NCBI GenBank assembly: GCA_025454815.1
Contig: JALONR010000015.1
Coordinates: 1-64,000 of the forward strand
DNA: 64,000 nt
Direction of reading: 5' to 3'
Origin: Bacteroidales bacterium
GTDB taxonomy: Bacteria > Bacteroidota > Bacteroidia > Bacteroidales > VadinHA17
Shown: piece by piece, positions 35,093 to 44,146 of the stretch
Position numbering within the stretch: position 1 is the first letter of the stretch
Layout of the letters: each line of letters opens with the position of its first letter
Made by a program: the position numbers and the translations under genes
Notes under the pieces: generated by a model
The model's input: the letters and a program-made list of their open reading frames with translations, nothing else
Told to the model about the DNA's origin: nothing
Databases searched by the model: none

Positions 35093-35616
35093 CTACTCCG
35101 GCCTGACAGTTCCCAGAGGACAATCCCTGCACTGACAGCCACATTGAAGGAGTGCTTGGTGCCGTACTGCGGAATCTCAATGCAGAAATCAGAAAGATCC
35201 ACCACCTCCTCACTAACCCCCTTTATCTCATGCCCGAAAACCAGGGCATATTTTCTGCCTGTTTCAGTGGCAAAAAGGTCAAGCTGTATCGCCTCATCGG
35301 CCTGTTCAACCGAGACAATTACGTAACCCCTCTCTTTCAGTTCCCTCACTGCTGCAACGGGGTTTTCGAAGTATTTCCATTCCACTGACTCGGTGGCGCC
35401 AAGCGCCGTCTTGTGAATCTCCCGGTGAGGAGGTGTTGCCGTGATCCCGCACAGCCAAACCGCTTCAACAAGAAAGGCATCAGCTGTGCGGAATATCGAG
35501 CCCACATTATTGAGGCTCCGAACATTGTCAAGAACAATAATGAAGGGCGATTTCTCCGAAGCCCTGAATTCCGTCACGCTTTTGCGTTCGAGCTCATCAT
35601 TTGAAAGCTTCCTCAT
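35080..35616 (-). CDS. TrmH/SpoU-family RNA 2'-O-methyltransferase
   Basis: 178 residues, a minimal SPOUT enzyme without the extra N-terminal domain. Motif 1 NVRSLNNVGSIFRTADAF, motif 2 LVFGHEIKGVSEEV and motif 3 IPQYGTKHSFNVAVSAGIVL form the knotted SAM site. It should methylate a ribose in tRNA or rRNA with S-adenosylmethionine; the target base is not predictable. The final residues (SGRSSDSL) overlap the 38-bp repeat tract and probably lie outside the fold. Confidence 0.88.
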   Translation of the reverse strand: MRKLSNDELERKSVTEFRASEKSPFIIVLDNVRSLNNVGSIFRTADAFLVEAVWLCGITATPPHREIHKTALGATESVEWKYFENPVAAVRELKERGYVIVSVEQADEAIQLDLFATETGRKYALVFGHEIKGVSEEVVDLSDFCIEIPQYGTKHSFNVAVSAGIVLWELSGRSSDSL

Positions 35617-35716
35617 TCAGGAAAATTTTAGCGAAAATAATTATAAAAAAAGAGTAAATTACATACCTGTTTTCACATTAAGCTCCGATAACCTCTGACC
35701 CTAACCCATACTTGTA

Positions 35717-36907
35717 ATGAATATCCATGAATTTCAGGGCAAATCAATTCTCCAGGCTCACGGTGTTGCCGTACAGGAGGGTTTTATTGCCGAGACACCA
35801 CAACAGGCCAGGATGGTGGCCGAAGAACTGAAGAAAAAATACGGAACGGAAATTTTTGTTATCAAGGCGCAGATCCATGCCGGCGGACGCGGAAAGGGTG
35901 GAGGAGTAAAGATAGCCCGTTCGCCTGAAGAGGCGGCTGAAGTGGCCTCGCGCATGCTTGGAATGACACTGGTAACGCCGCAGACCGGCCCTGCGGGAAA
36001 GGTTGTGCACAAGGTGCTCGTGGCAAGGGATGTATACTATAAAGGTGAGGCTGAAATAAAGGAGTTTTACCTCTCAATCCTTCTTGACCGCAAAAAATTT
36101 GCATATGTGGTGGTCTATTCGCCCGAAGGCGGAATGGATATAGAGGAAGTTGCCGCCCGCAATCCTGATGCCCTCTTTACCGAAACGGTTGATGCCACCT
36201 GTTGCCTTCATGAGTTTCAGATGCGTACCATAGCATCAAACCTGGGTCTCAGCGGAAAGGCTTACCGGGAGATGGTTGCCTTTCTCAAGGGACTGTGGGA
36301 GGCTTTCGTCAGCTCTGATGCCTCACTCATGGAGATCAACCCCCTGCTGAAGACCAGTGATGACAGGGTACTGGCAGTCGACTGCAAGGTTACCCTTGAT
36401 GACAATGCCCTTTACCGTCATCCGGAGCTGGCTGCCATGCGTGACCTCAACGAAGAGGACCCCACCGAGGTGGAAGCCTCGGCAAGCAACCTCAACTATG
36501 TCAAGCTTGACGGTGACGTGGGTTGCATGGTCAACGGAGCCGGCCTGGCAATGGCAACCATGGATCTCATACAGCTCTCCGGCGGCAGACCGGCCAATTT
36601 CCTGGATGTGGGAGGAGGAGCAAGCCCGAAGACTGTTGAGGCAGGATTCAGGATAATACTCAAGGACCCGAATGTAAAGGCAATACTGGTGAATATTTTC
36701 GGGGGCATCGTCAGGTGTGACCGCGTTGCAGCTGGGATAATCGAGGCTTACAAGACCATCGGGGATATAAAGGTGCCGGTCATCGTCAGGCTCCAGGGAA
36801 CCAATGCCGAGGAGGCAAAGGAACTGATTGACGGTTCAGGGCTGAAGGTCATTGCTGCATCGACCTTTACCGATGCTGCGGATAAGGTAAAAGCCGCACT
36901 GTCCTGA
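35717..36907 (+). CDS. sucC: Succinyl-CoA ligase, beta subunit
   Basis: 396 residues. ATP-grasp N-terminus (MNIHEFQGKSILQAHGV; IKAQIHAGGRGKGGGVKIA), nucleotide and metal residues in LMEINPLLK and AVDCKVTLDDN, and the C-terminal flavodoxin-like domain with CMVNGAGLAMATMDLIQLSG and NIFGGIVRCD. It forms succinate plus ATP (or GTP) from succinyl-CoA in the citric acid cycle or in propionate metabolism. sucD is not in this window, so the alpha subunit must be encoded elsewhere. No clear TAnnTTTG was found in the 100-bp divergent gap upstream. Confidence 0.93.
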   Translation: MNIHEFQGKSILQAHGVAVQEGFIAETPQQARMVAEELKKKYGTEIFVIKAQIHAGGRGKGGGVKIARSPEEAAEVASRMLGMTLVTPQTGPAGKVVHKVLVARDVYYKGEAEIKEFYLSILLDRKKFAYVVVYSPEGGMDIEEVAARNPDALFTETVDATCCLHEFQMRTIASNLGLSGKAYREMVAFLKGLWEAFVSSDASLMEINPLLKTSDDRVLAVDCKVTLDDNALYRHPELAAMRDLNEEDPTEVEASASNLNYVKLDGDVGCMVNGAGLAMATMDLIQLSGGRPANFLDVGGGASPKTVEAGFRIILKDPNVKAILVNIFGGIVRCDRVAAGIIEAYKTIGDIKVPVIVRLQGTNAEEAKELIDGSGLKVIAASTFTDAADKVKAALS

Positions 36908-36993
36908 TGGCCGGCCCGGTCATCCGCTTATGAATTCATGCCACGGCAATCTTTTTGTTGGCATTTATTCTTAATTTGCCGCCGTTTCATGAC

Positions 36994-39015
36994 ATGAGTA
37001 ACCTGTTCGCAGATATTATCATTCCGGTTGCCGTAAGCGGCACTTACACCTACAGCATCCCTCCCGGTTTGAGAGCCTCAGTCCGCCGCGGAAGCCTCGT
37101 GAGTGTCACCTTCGGTCAGAGCAGGGAGGCTCCGGGGCTGGTGGTGGCCGTACATGACAATCCTCCTGCAGATTTCTCGGTAAGGGATATTATCAGCCTT
37201 CTGCCGGGAGAGCTGACCCTGAATGACCGTCTCACGGATTTCCTGATGTGGGTATCTGATTATTACATGGCCTATCCGGGTGAAGTTTTCAAGGCTGCTG
37301 TTCCTTCACCCGAAGATCTTGCAAAACCTGTGAGAACTAAACGGAAATCGGGTAATTCTGATACGGAGACCGGACAGGAAGCAGGACCTGTTGCACCGGC
37401 AGAGCTGAACCAGGTACAGAAAGAGGCGTTTGATAAGGTAATTAGGCTTTTTTCAGAACGTGAAGCTGTACTGCTTCACGGCGTCACCTCGAGCGGCAAG
37501 ACCGAGATTTACATTCACCTGATGCGTGAACAGCTTGATCTCGGGAGGCAGGTCCTTTACATGCTGCCTGAGATAGCCCTCACGACACAGATTATTGAAC
37601 GTTTAAGGAAGCACTTCGGCTCCGGAATAGGTGTTTTCCACTCGCGTCTTACTCCCGCAGCCCGCCGCGAGGTATGGAAGAGAGTCTGTGATGGCAGCTT
37701 AAGGGCAGTGCTTGGGGTGAGATCATCGCTATTCCTTCCCTTCAGTGACCTGGGGCTTATTATAGTGGATGAGGAGCATGACTCATCATACAAGCAATAT
37801 GATCCGGCCCCCAGGTATCATGCACGTGATGCGGCAATGATGCTTGCCCGTATTCACGGTGGAAAGACCCTTCTCGGCTCCGCCACCCCCTCCCTCGAAA
37901 GCTATCATAATGCCCTTGCCGGAAGATACGGCCTCGTGGAGCTGATGACACGCTACGGTGATGTGATGATGCCTGAGATGATCATCGCCGACACACGTTC
38001 CCTGCTAAAAAAGAAGGGACCCGCAACCCATTTTACCCCTGGTCTGCTGGAAGCGGTCAGCGGGGCACTTCAGAAGGAGGAACAGGTCATCCTCTTCCAG
38101 AACAGGAGAGGGTTCTCTCCTTTCCTGATGTGTTCAGACTGCGGCCACGTTCCGGAATGCACCAACTGTTCCGTGAGCTATACATATCACAAGGGCATAG
38201 GCAGAATGGTATGCCACTATTGCGGCAAAAGCGTGCGACTCCCGTCAGAATGCCCTGAATGCGGCTCCACAAACATTTCCACACGAGGCTTCGGTACTGA
38301 AAAGATCGAAGAGGAGATCAGGCTGCTCTTCCCGTCGGCCCGCGTGGCAAGGATGGACCAGGACACTGTCAGGAACAAGGATGCTGCAGCCGATATCCTG
38401 AGCAATTTCGCCGCAGGCGCGACCGATATCCTTATTGGTACCCAGATGATCTCCAAGGGACTGGACTTTGAGAGGCTGACAGTGGTGGGAATACTCGATG
38501 CCGACAATATGATGCATTTTCCTGATTTCAGGGCACACGAACGGAGCTTCCAGCTGATGGAACAGGTGAGCGGACGGGCAGGAAGACGGACACGCAGGGG
38601 GAAGGTGATAATCCAGACGGCTGACCCTGCAAATCCCGTTCTGCGCCAGGTGCTGAAGCACGATTACCGCTCCATGACTTCGGCCCAGCTCGGGGAGAGA
38701 GCCCTGTTCGGCTATCCTCCCTTTACAAGGATAATAAGGATAGCGCTGAAACACCGCGACCTGGATGAACTCAACATCTCTGCTTCCCGCCTGGCGGAAA
38801 ACCTCCGCAGGCACCTGGGTAACCATGTGCTGGGACCTGAGTTCCCTATGGTCATGCAGGTACAGAAATGGTATATCAAGACCATCATGATCAAGATAGA
38901 CAGCTCACTGTCACCCTCGAAGGTGAAGGATATGGTACGCCGCGAGGCAGAGGCTGAGATGAAGGTCAGGAGAACAGGCCTTTTGCGCATCCAGGCTGAC
39001 GTGGACCCGCAGTGA
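36994..39015 (+). CDS. priA: Primosomal protein N' (replication restart helicase)
   Basis: 673 residues from ATG 36994 (MSNLFADIIIPV); the frame opens 13 codons earlier without family-like sequence. N-terminal DNA-binding domain, then a superfamily-2 helicase: Walker A HGVTSSGKTEIY, Walker B IIVDEEHDSSYKQ, GSATPSLES, and helicase C motifs (GTQMISKGLDF, QVSGRAGR). The eight-cysteine zinc insert is intact: CSDCGHVPECTNC and CHYCGK ... CPECGSTN. It restarts stalled replication forks. It is shorter than many Bacteroidota PriA proteins, mostly in the N-terminal half. Confidence 0.94.
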   Translation: MSNLFADIIIPVAVSGTYTYSIPPGLRASVRRGSLVSVTFGQSREAPGLVVAVHDNPPADFSVRDIISLLPGELTLNDRLTDFLMWVSDYYMAYPGEVFKAAVPSPEDLAKPVRTKRKSGNSDTETGQEAGPVAPAELNQVQKEAFDKVIRLFSEREAVLLHGVTSSGKTEIYIHLMREQLDLGRQVLYMLPEIALTTQIIERLRKHFGSGIGVFHSRLTPAARREVWKRVCDGSLRAVLGVRSSLFLPFSDLGLIIVDEEHDSSYKQYDPAPRYHARDAAMMLARIHGGKTLLGSATPSLESYHNALAGRYGLVELMTRYGDVMMPEMIIADTRSLLKKKGPATHFTPGLLEAVSGALQKEEQVILFQNRRGFSPFLMCSDCGHVPECTNCSVSYTYHKGIGRMVCHYCGKSVRLPSECPECGSTNISTRGFGTEKIEEEIRLLFPSARVARMDQDTVRNKDAAADILSNFAAGATDILIGTQMISKGLDFERLTVVGILDADNMMHFPDFRAHERSFQLMEQVSGRAGRRTRRGKVIIQTADPANPVLRQVLKHDYRSMTSAQLGERALFGYPPFTRIIRIALKHRDLDELNISASRLAENLRRHLGNHVLGPEFPMVMQVQKWYIKTIMIKIDSSLSPSKVKDMVRREAEAEMKVRRTGLLRIQADVDPQ

Positions 39016-39099
39016 CAAATGAAACGGCTACACAAAATGAACTATAATAATCAGGTTAAACGAATGAATATTAATGTTATATGTAATTCTGCCCTGACC

Positions 39100-41418
39100 A
39101 TGGGCAAGGTGATATCTGCTTTCATCCTGATGCTGTCAATATCCGGATGCGGCCGGGAAGGCGCCGGCCGTCAGGAACCTGCCCTTTACGAACCGGCTGA
39201 CATGGTCAGCACGCTGATGGGCACTGACTCCGAGTATCTGCTGTCACATGGCAACACCTATCCGGCTGTGGCGCTCCCGTTCGGAATGAACTTCTGGACT
39301 CCACAGACGCGTGAAAACGGTAATGGATGGGGATATACCTATGATGATCACAGGATCGTGGGCATAAAACAGACCCATCAGCCCAGCCCCTGGATAAATG
39401 ATTACGCAGCCTTCTCACTCATGCCGGTCACCGGAGGGAACAGGCTTTCAGAACAGGCGCGGGCCTCCTGGTTCTCACATAAGGCAGAGGTGGCAAAACC
39501 CTGGTATTACAGTGTCTACCTGGCCGACTATGACATCACTGCAGAGGTGACTCCGGCTGAAAGGGCTGCCATCTTCCGGTTCACCTTTCCGGAGAGTGAT
39601 TCTTCCGCGGTAGTGATTGACGCCTTCGCCGGAGGGTCAATGGTATCAATAATCCCGGAACAAAACAGGGTTGTAGGCTACTGCCGCAATAACCACGGAG
39701 GTGTACCTGAGAATTTCCATAACTGGTTTGTGATTGAATTTGACCGTCCCTTTGATTTCTGGTCAGCAGCTCTTGATGGCAGGTTTTCGCCCGGCAGTGT
39801 TCTGCAGGAGGGTGACCGTGCAATGGCTGTTGTCGGGTTCCGGACGTCCCGGGGTGAGGTGGTGAATGCCAGGGTGGCATCGTCATTTATCTCTCCTGAA
39901 CAGGCTCTCCTTAACCTGGAGCGTGAAACTGCCGGACAAAGCTTTGACGCCCTGCGTGAGGCTGGCCGCAACAGATGGAATACCGAACTGGGCCGCATAA
40001 GGGTAGAGGGAGGCACGGACGATCAGATTCGCACCTTCTATTCAACACTATGCCGTACCCTGCTCTTCCCGAGGATGTTTTACGAGTATGACGAAAAAGG
40101 CAATATCATACATTACAGCCCCTACAACGGGAAAGTCCTTCCCGGCAGGCTGTTTACAGACAACGGATTCTGGGATACCTTCCGTGCTGCCATGCCGCTA
40201 ATAACTCTCATGTACCCTGAGATGAGCTCACACATAATGGAAGGGCTGGTAAATACATATCTTGAGAGCGGGTGGCTGCCCGAGTGGGCCAGCCCCGGGC
40301 ACCGTAACTGCATGATAGGTAGCAACTCCGCATCCCTGGTTGCCGATGCTTACCTCAAAGGGATCAGGGGATATGACATAGATACCCTCTGGAATGCCCT
40401 CGTTAAGAACACCCACGGCCACGGTCCCGTCCATTCCGTTGGCAGGTATGGAGCTGAATACTATAATAAACTGGGCTATGTACCCTATGATGCAGGTATC
40501 AATGAGAATGTGGCCCGCACACTTGAGTACGCCTATGCCGACTGGTGTCTCTGGATGCTTGCAAAGGAGCTTGGCAGGCCGCAGGAAGAGATTGACCTGT
40601 ATGCTGCCAGGGCACAGAACTACAAAAACGTATTTGACAGCGAAAGCAAACTTATGAGGGGTAAGAATCTCGATGGCACCTTCCAGTCGCCTTTCAGCCC
40701 CTACAAATGGGGTGATGCCTTCACCGAAGGGAACAGCTGGCACTATACATGGAGCGTATTTCATGATGTGGCAGGACTGGCGGCGCTCATGGGAGGCGAC
40801 ACCGAAATGGCACGGATGCTCGATTCCGTATTCGTGGTTCCGCCCGTTTTTGACGACTCCTATTACGGCTTCCCCATACATGAGATCCGCGAGATGCAGA
40901 TCATGAACATGGGCAATTATGCTCATGGCAATCAGCCCATACAGCATATGATCTACCTGTACAATTATACTCCTGAGCCGTGGAAAACGCAACTGAGGGT
41001 GCGTGAGGTGATGGATAAGCTCTACAACTATACCCCTGACGGTTACTGCGGCGATGAAGATAACGGCCAGACCTCGGCATGGTATGTCTTCAGCGCACTG
41101 GGTTTCTACCCGGTTACCCCCGGTACCGGTGAGTATGTGCTTGGCTCCCCGCTCTTCAGGAAAGCCACGGTCACTCTCCCCGATGGCAGAGAGCTGGTTG
41201 TCAGTGCCCCTGAAAACAGCCGGGAGAACATCTTCGTGAAAAATACAAGGCTGAATGGCCGGCCGCTGGATGTCAATTATGTGACGCATGATCAGCTCAC
41301 CGCAGGCGGCAGTCTGGAATTCACCATGAGCAGCGAACCTGACAGGGAGAGGGGTGTGGCACCTCCGGCCCGGCCTTATTCGATGAGCATGGGACATCCG
41401 GCCCGGCCTTCCAGGTAA
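39100..41418 (+). CDS. GH92 alpha-mannosidase, lipoprotein
   Basis: 772 residues from ATG 39100, which gives a compact lipoprotein signal (MGKVISAFILMLSISGC, lipobox SISGC). The frame stays open to 39019, 3 bp after priA, and ATG 39064 is another option. GH92 marks: TLMGTDSEYLLSHGNTYPAV, GWGYTYDDHRIVGIKQTHQP near the N-terminus, NGFWDTFRAAMPL in the centre and GDEDNGQTSAWYVFSALGFY near the end, part of the calcium-dependent (alpha/alpha)6 catalytic domain. The family removes alpha-linked mannose from glycans; the linkage cannot be told. No SusC/SusD pair or other glycosidase is adjacent, so it is not part of a classical PUL here. The last 17 residues (PARPYS, HPARPSR) are encoded by a 32-33-bp repeat. 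Confidence 0.9.
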   Translation: MGKVISAFILMLSISGCGREGAGRQEPALYEPADMVSTLMGTDSEYLLSHGNTYPAVALPFGMNFWTPQTRENGNGWGYTYDDHRIVGIKQTHQPSPWINDYAAFSLMPVTGGNRLSEQARASWFSHKAEVAKPWYYSVYLADYDITAEVTPAERAAIFRFTFPESDSSAVVIDAFAGGSMVSIIPEQNRVVGYCRNNHGGVPENFHNWFVIEFDRPFDFWSAALDGRFSPGSVLQEGDRAMAVVGFRTSRGEVVNARVASSFISPEQALLNLERETAGQSFDALREAGRNRWNTELGRIRVEGGTDDQIRTFYSTLCRTLLFPRMFYEYDEKGNIIHYSPYNGKVLPGRLFTDNGFWDTFRAAMPLITLMYPEMSSHIMEGLVNTYLESGWLPEWASPGHRNCMIGSNSASLVADAYLKGIRGYDIDTLWNALVKNTHGHGPVHSVGRYGAEYYNKLGYVPYDAGINENVARTLEYAYADWCLWMLAKELGRPQEEIDLYAARAQNYKNVFDSESKLMRGKNLDGTFQSPFSPYKWGDAFTEGNSWHYTWSVFHDVAGLAALMGGDTEMARMLDSVFVVPPVFDDSYYGFPIHEIREMQIMNMGNYAHGNQPIQHMIYLYNYTPEPWKTQLRVREVMDKLYNYTPDGYCGDEDNGQTSAWYVFSALGFYPVTPGTGEYVLGSPLFRKATVTLPDGRELVVSAPENSRENIFVKNTRLNGRPLDVNYVTHDQLTAGGSLEFTMSSEPDRERGVAPPARPYSMSMGHPARPSR

Positions 41419-41470
41419 GGATGGCGATTCCAGCCAGACCCGCCAGGTATTGATGGGATCTCCGGCCCGG
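41365..41470. repeat. 32-33-bp degenerate tandem repeat at the end of the GH92 gene
   Basis: Units 41365-41397 (33 bp), 41398-41429 (32 bp), 41430-41461 (32 bp) and a partial 41462-41470, each starting CCGGCCCGG or a close variant. The first unit and half of the second encode the last residues of the mannosidase; the rest is intergenic. Confidence 0.7.
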
Positions 41471-41498
41471 AGTTTACCGTAACCACGCAGAACAGATA

Positions 41499-42434
41499 AT
41501 GCATAAATCGGATATTCAACAAATGACTTCAATTGATTTAAGCGGAATTTTCCCGCCCCTGCCAACATCATTTGACAGGGATGAAAACCTGTTGCCCGAC
41601 CGGATCAGATTCAACATTGAAAGGCTGTCACAGTATGACCTTGCCGGTTTCCTGATTCTTGGCTCCAACGGCGAGCAGGTTTTGCTTTCCGAAGCGGAAA
41701 AGATCACGGCAATTGCTGCAGCCCGTGAGGCTTTACCGGAAGGACGTATTCTTCTTGCCGGCACAGGCTGCCAGAGCACGCGTGAAACCATCGCACTGAC
41801 CCGGGCTGCTGCAGCAGAGGGGGTGCATGCAGTCCTTGTCATCAACCCCACATACTACAAGGGCAACATGAACCATGATGAGCTGGTCAGGCATTATTTT
41901 GATGTGGCTGATGCCTCGCCGGTTCCGGTTCTGGTCTACAACATGCCGGCCAACACCGGGATGGATATGACTGCCCGGTCAGTAATAGCCATGGCTGAGC
42001 ATCCGAATATCATAGGCCTTAAGGAGTCAGGAGGCAATGTGGTAAAAATGGGTGAGGTGCTGCGGGCCGTCAAACCCGGATTCCAGGTACTTGCCGGCGG
42101 TGCAGGGTTCCTGCTTCCCGCCCTGGCAACGGGAGCAGTGGGTGGCATCCTGGCAAGCGCAAACATAGCGCCAGGACATTGCATTGACATCCTCAGGGCT
42201 TTCGCCGCAGGCGATATAACCCTTGCCAGAGAGCTGCAACACAGTATAATACCGGTAAATGCCGCCGTCACGGCCCGCTGGGGAGTCCCGGCACTTAAAG
42301 CCGCCATGGATCACCTCGGACTCTACGGCGGCCATGTCAGGAGGCCGTTGCTGCCCCTCGGTGATGACCACCACAGACAGTTGCTTGAACTCATGGATAA
42401 CAGGGAACTTAATCTTTACAAGGAAAAGAAATAA
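41499..42434 (+). CDS. DapA-family aldolase, 4-hydroxy-2-oxoglutarate aldolase-like
   Basis: 311 residues, a class I (Schiff base) TIM-barrel aldolase. FPPLPTSFDRDENL, LGSNGEQVLLSEAEK (the GxxGE substrate loop), VLVYNMPANTGMDM (catalytic Tyr) and GLKESGGNVVKMG (catalytic Lys). The NGEQ and YNMPANTG forms are closer to the HOGA1 (4-hydroxy-2-oxoglutarate aldolase) branch than to DHDPS. Six bp downstream lies an alanine-glyoxylate-type aminotransferase, and the two reactions are consecutive: the aldolase would release glyoxylate plus pyruvate. A DapA or NanA role cannot be excluded. A second in-frame ATG at 41523 is possible. Confidence 0.75.
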   Translation: MHKSDIQQMTSIDLSGIFPPLPTSFDRDENLLPDRIRFNIERLSQYDLAGFLILGSNGEQVLLSEAEKITAIAAAREALPEGRILLAGTGCQSTRETIALTRAAAAEGVHAVLVINPTYYKGNMNHDELVRHYFDVADASPVPVLVYNMPANTGMDMTARSVIAMAEHPNIIGLKESGGNVVKMGEVLRAVKPGFQVLAGGAGFLLPALATGAVGGILASANIAPGHCIDILRAFAAGDITLARELQHSIIPVNAAVTARWGVPALKAAMDHLGLYGGHVRRPLLPLGDDHHRQLLELMDNRELNLYKEKK

Positions 42435-42440
42435 AAAACA

Positions 42441-43562
42441 ATGAAGCGAAGAAAGCTATTGATGATACCCGGTCCGATAGAGTTTGAACCGGAGGTGATG
42501 ACAGCCGTGGGAATGGCAACAACAAGTCATGTGGCACCTGATTTTATTGAGTCGTTCGGCAATGCACTCGCCATGATGCGCGAGGTGTGGCTTGCCCCAA
42601 CCGGCCAGCCATTCATAATGGCGGGCAGCGGTACCCTGGCAATGGATGTGGCAGGAGCAAACCTGGTTGAACCAGGAGACAGGGCGCTGGTGATCTCCAC
42701 CGGGTACTTTGGTGACAGGTATGCCGAACTCCTCAGGCGTTATGGTGCTGAGGTGACCCTGATGAAGGCCCCGACTGGTGACGTGGTCAGGCCGGAAGCA
42801 GTTGAGGCTGAACTGAAACGTTCATCATACAGGCTCATGACCTTTACCCATGTTGACACCTCCACTGCCGTAAGGGTCGATCCTGAGCCGCTGGGTGCCC
42901 TGGGTGAAAAGTACGGGGTCATCACCGTTCTCGATGGTGTCTGTTCCGTGGCCGGGGAGGAGATAAAACAGGATGAGTGGAAGATAGACGTGGTCCTTAC
43001 CGCCTCACAGAAGGCCGTGGGTGTGCCCCCCGGACTGGCGCTGCTGGTTGCCTCGCCACGGGCCATGGAGGTCTGGAAGAACAGGAAGACACCGGTGGGA
43101 AGCTATTACAGTGACTGGACGCACTGGCTGCCTGTAATGAAAGCCTATGAGGAGAGACGCCCGGCTTACTTCGGGACCCCGGCTGTAAACCTGGTTTGCG
43201 GCCTCGAGGTGAGCCTCAGGCTGATACTCGGGGAAGGAATGGAAGCCAGGTTCAGGCGTCACAGGCAGAGAGGGTCAGAATTCCGTGAAGCAATGAGGGA
43301 TCTGGGTCTCAGAATGATACCTGTAAGCGAGGAAGTCTGTGCCAATACCCTTTCAGCTCCGTTCTACCCGGAAGGAGTGAAGGGCAGCGATTTCATGAGG
43401 GCTATCGGGTCATCAGACGTGATACTCGCGGGCGGACTTCTTCCCGGAATAAAGGATACCTACTTCAGGGCAGGGCATATGGGGTCAGTGACAGAGGGAG
43501 ACATCCTTACAACGGTTGCGGCCGTGAGAGGAGCCCTTTCTGCCTGCGGTTACAGGAAATGA
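42441..43562 (+). CDS. Alanine/serine-glyoxylate-type aminotransferase (class V)
   Basis: 373 residues, PLP fold type I class V. LMIPGPIEFEPEVM at the N-terminus, MAGSGTLAMDVAGANLVEPG (cofactor phosphate loop), LDGVCSVAGEE (PLP aspartate), and TASQKAVGVPPGLALL with the PLP lysine. The C-terminal FRAGHMGSV is also typical of the AGXT family. It should move an amino group from alanine or serine to glyoxylate, giving glycine. It starts 6 bp after the HOGA-like aldolase stop, so both are one operon. Phosphonate (AEP) transaminase is a less likely alternative. Confidence 0.82.
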   Translation: MKRRKLLMIPGPIEFEPEVMTAVGMATTSHVAPDFIESFGNALAMMREVWLAPTGQPFIMAGSGTLAMDVAGANLVEPGDRALVISTGYFGDRYAELLRRYGAEVTLMKAPTGDVVRPEAVEAELKRSSYRLMTFTHVDTSTAVRVDPEPLGALGEKYGVITVLDGVCSVAGEEIKQDEWKIDVVLTASQKAVGVPPGLALLVASPRAMEVWKNRKTPVGSYYSDWTHWLPVMKAYEERRPAYFGTPAVNLVCGLEVSLRLILGEGMEARFRRHRQRGSEFREAMRDLGLRMIPVSEEVCANTLSAPFYPEGVKGSDFMRAIGSSDVILAGGLLPGIKDTYFRAGHMGSVTEGDILTTVAAVRGALSACGYRK

Positions 43563-43564
43563 TG

Positions 43565-43572
43565 TAACTTTG
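43565..43572 (+). promoter_or_regulatory. -7 promoter element of the yqeY-like gene
   Basis: TAACTTTG, an exact TAnnTTTG match 33 bp before ATG 43606 and starting 2 bp after the aminotransferase stop. No convincing -33 element. Confidence 0.5.
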
Positions 43573-43605
43573 ATTTCATCTTTCACAATATAAACTATCA
43601 GTAAA

Positions 43606-44055
43606 ATGTCACTGTCAGATAAAATTGCCGCTGACCTTATGGCGGCCATGAAGGCCCAGGACAAGGGTAAGCTTGAAGCGCTGAGAGCGGCCAAGACGGC
43701 TTTCATCCTCGCCAGGTCGGAGAGGGGACAGGATGCTGTCCTCACAGAAGATGAGGAGGTAAAGATCATCCGAAGGCTTGTGAAACAGAGACGGGAGTCG
43801 GCAGCGATCTACAAAGAGCAGAACAGGCCTGATCTACTTGAAAAGGAGGAGACTGAAGCCTCCGTCCTTGAAAGGTACCTGCCGGCGGCAATGGGTGAAC
43901 AGGAACTTGAAAAAGTCCTGAAGGAGATCATCAGCCGGGTTGGAGCCAAAGGCCCGTCAGACATGGGACGGGTGATGGGCGTTGCCACGAAGGAGCTCGC
44001 AGGCAGGGCTGAAGGGCGTGAGATATCGGCAAAAGTGAAACAGTTGCTTGGCTGA
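43606..44055 (+). CDS. YqeY-family (GatB/YqeY domain) protein
   Basis: 149 residues, full length. MSLSDKIAADLMAAMKAQDK, KIIRRLVKQRRESAAIYKEQ, EASVLERYLPAAMGEQELE and the C-terminal GPSDMGRVMGVATKELAG are family signatures; the C-terminal helical domain is shared with the GatB amidotransferase tail that contacts tRNA. A tRNA-related role is often assumed, but the function of stand-alone YqeY is unknown to me. Own promoter element. Confidence 0.85.
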   Translation: MSLSDKIAADLMAAMKAQDKGKLEALRAAKTAFILARSERGQDAVLTEDEEVKIIRRLVKQRRESAAIYKEQNRPDLLEKEETEASVLERYLPAAMGEQELEKVLKEIISRVGAKGPSDMGRVMGVATKELAGRAEGREISAKVKQLLG

Positions 44056-44146
44056 GATTCAGGATGCCCGGTGATTCTAAGCCTTCAGATCCGGTCCGGC
44101 AGGCTGAATGCCGACGCTGACAGTCCTCAGGCTTTAATGCGGGAGG

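Noticed and set aside
34934-35326. Plus-strand frame through the 38-bp repeats into trmH antisense
   Set aside because: The 38-bp unit shifts frame each time, so no repeat peptide exists, and the rest is antisense to a conserved methyltransferase.
40228-41571. Long open frame (447 codons) on the minus strand across the GH92 gene
   Set aside because: It is antisense to a clearly conserved GH92 catalytic domain and its translation shows no family pattern; caused by codon bias on the coding strand.
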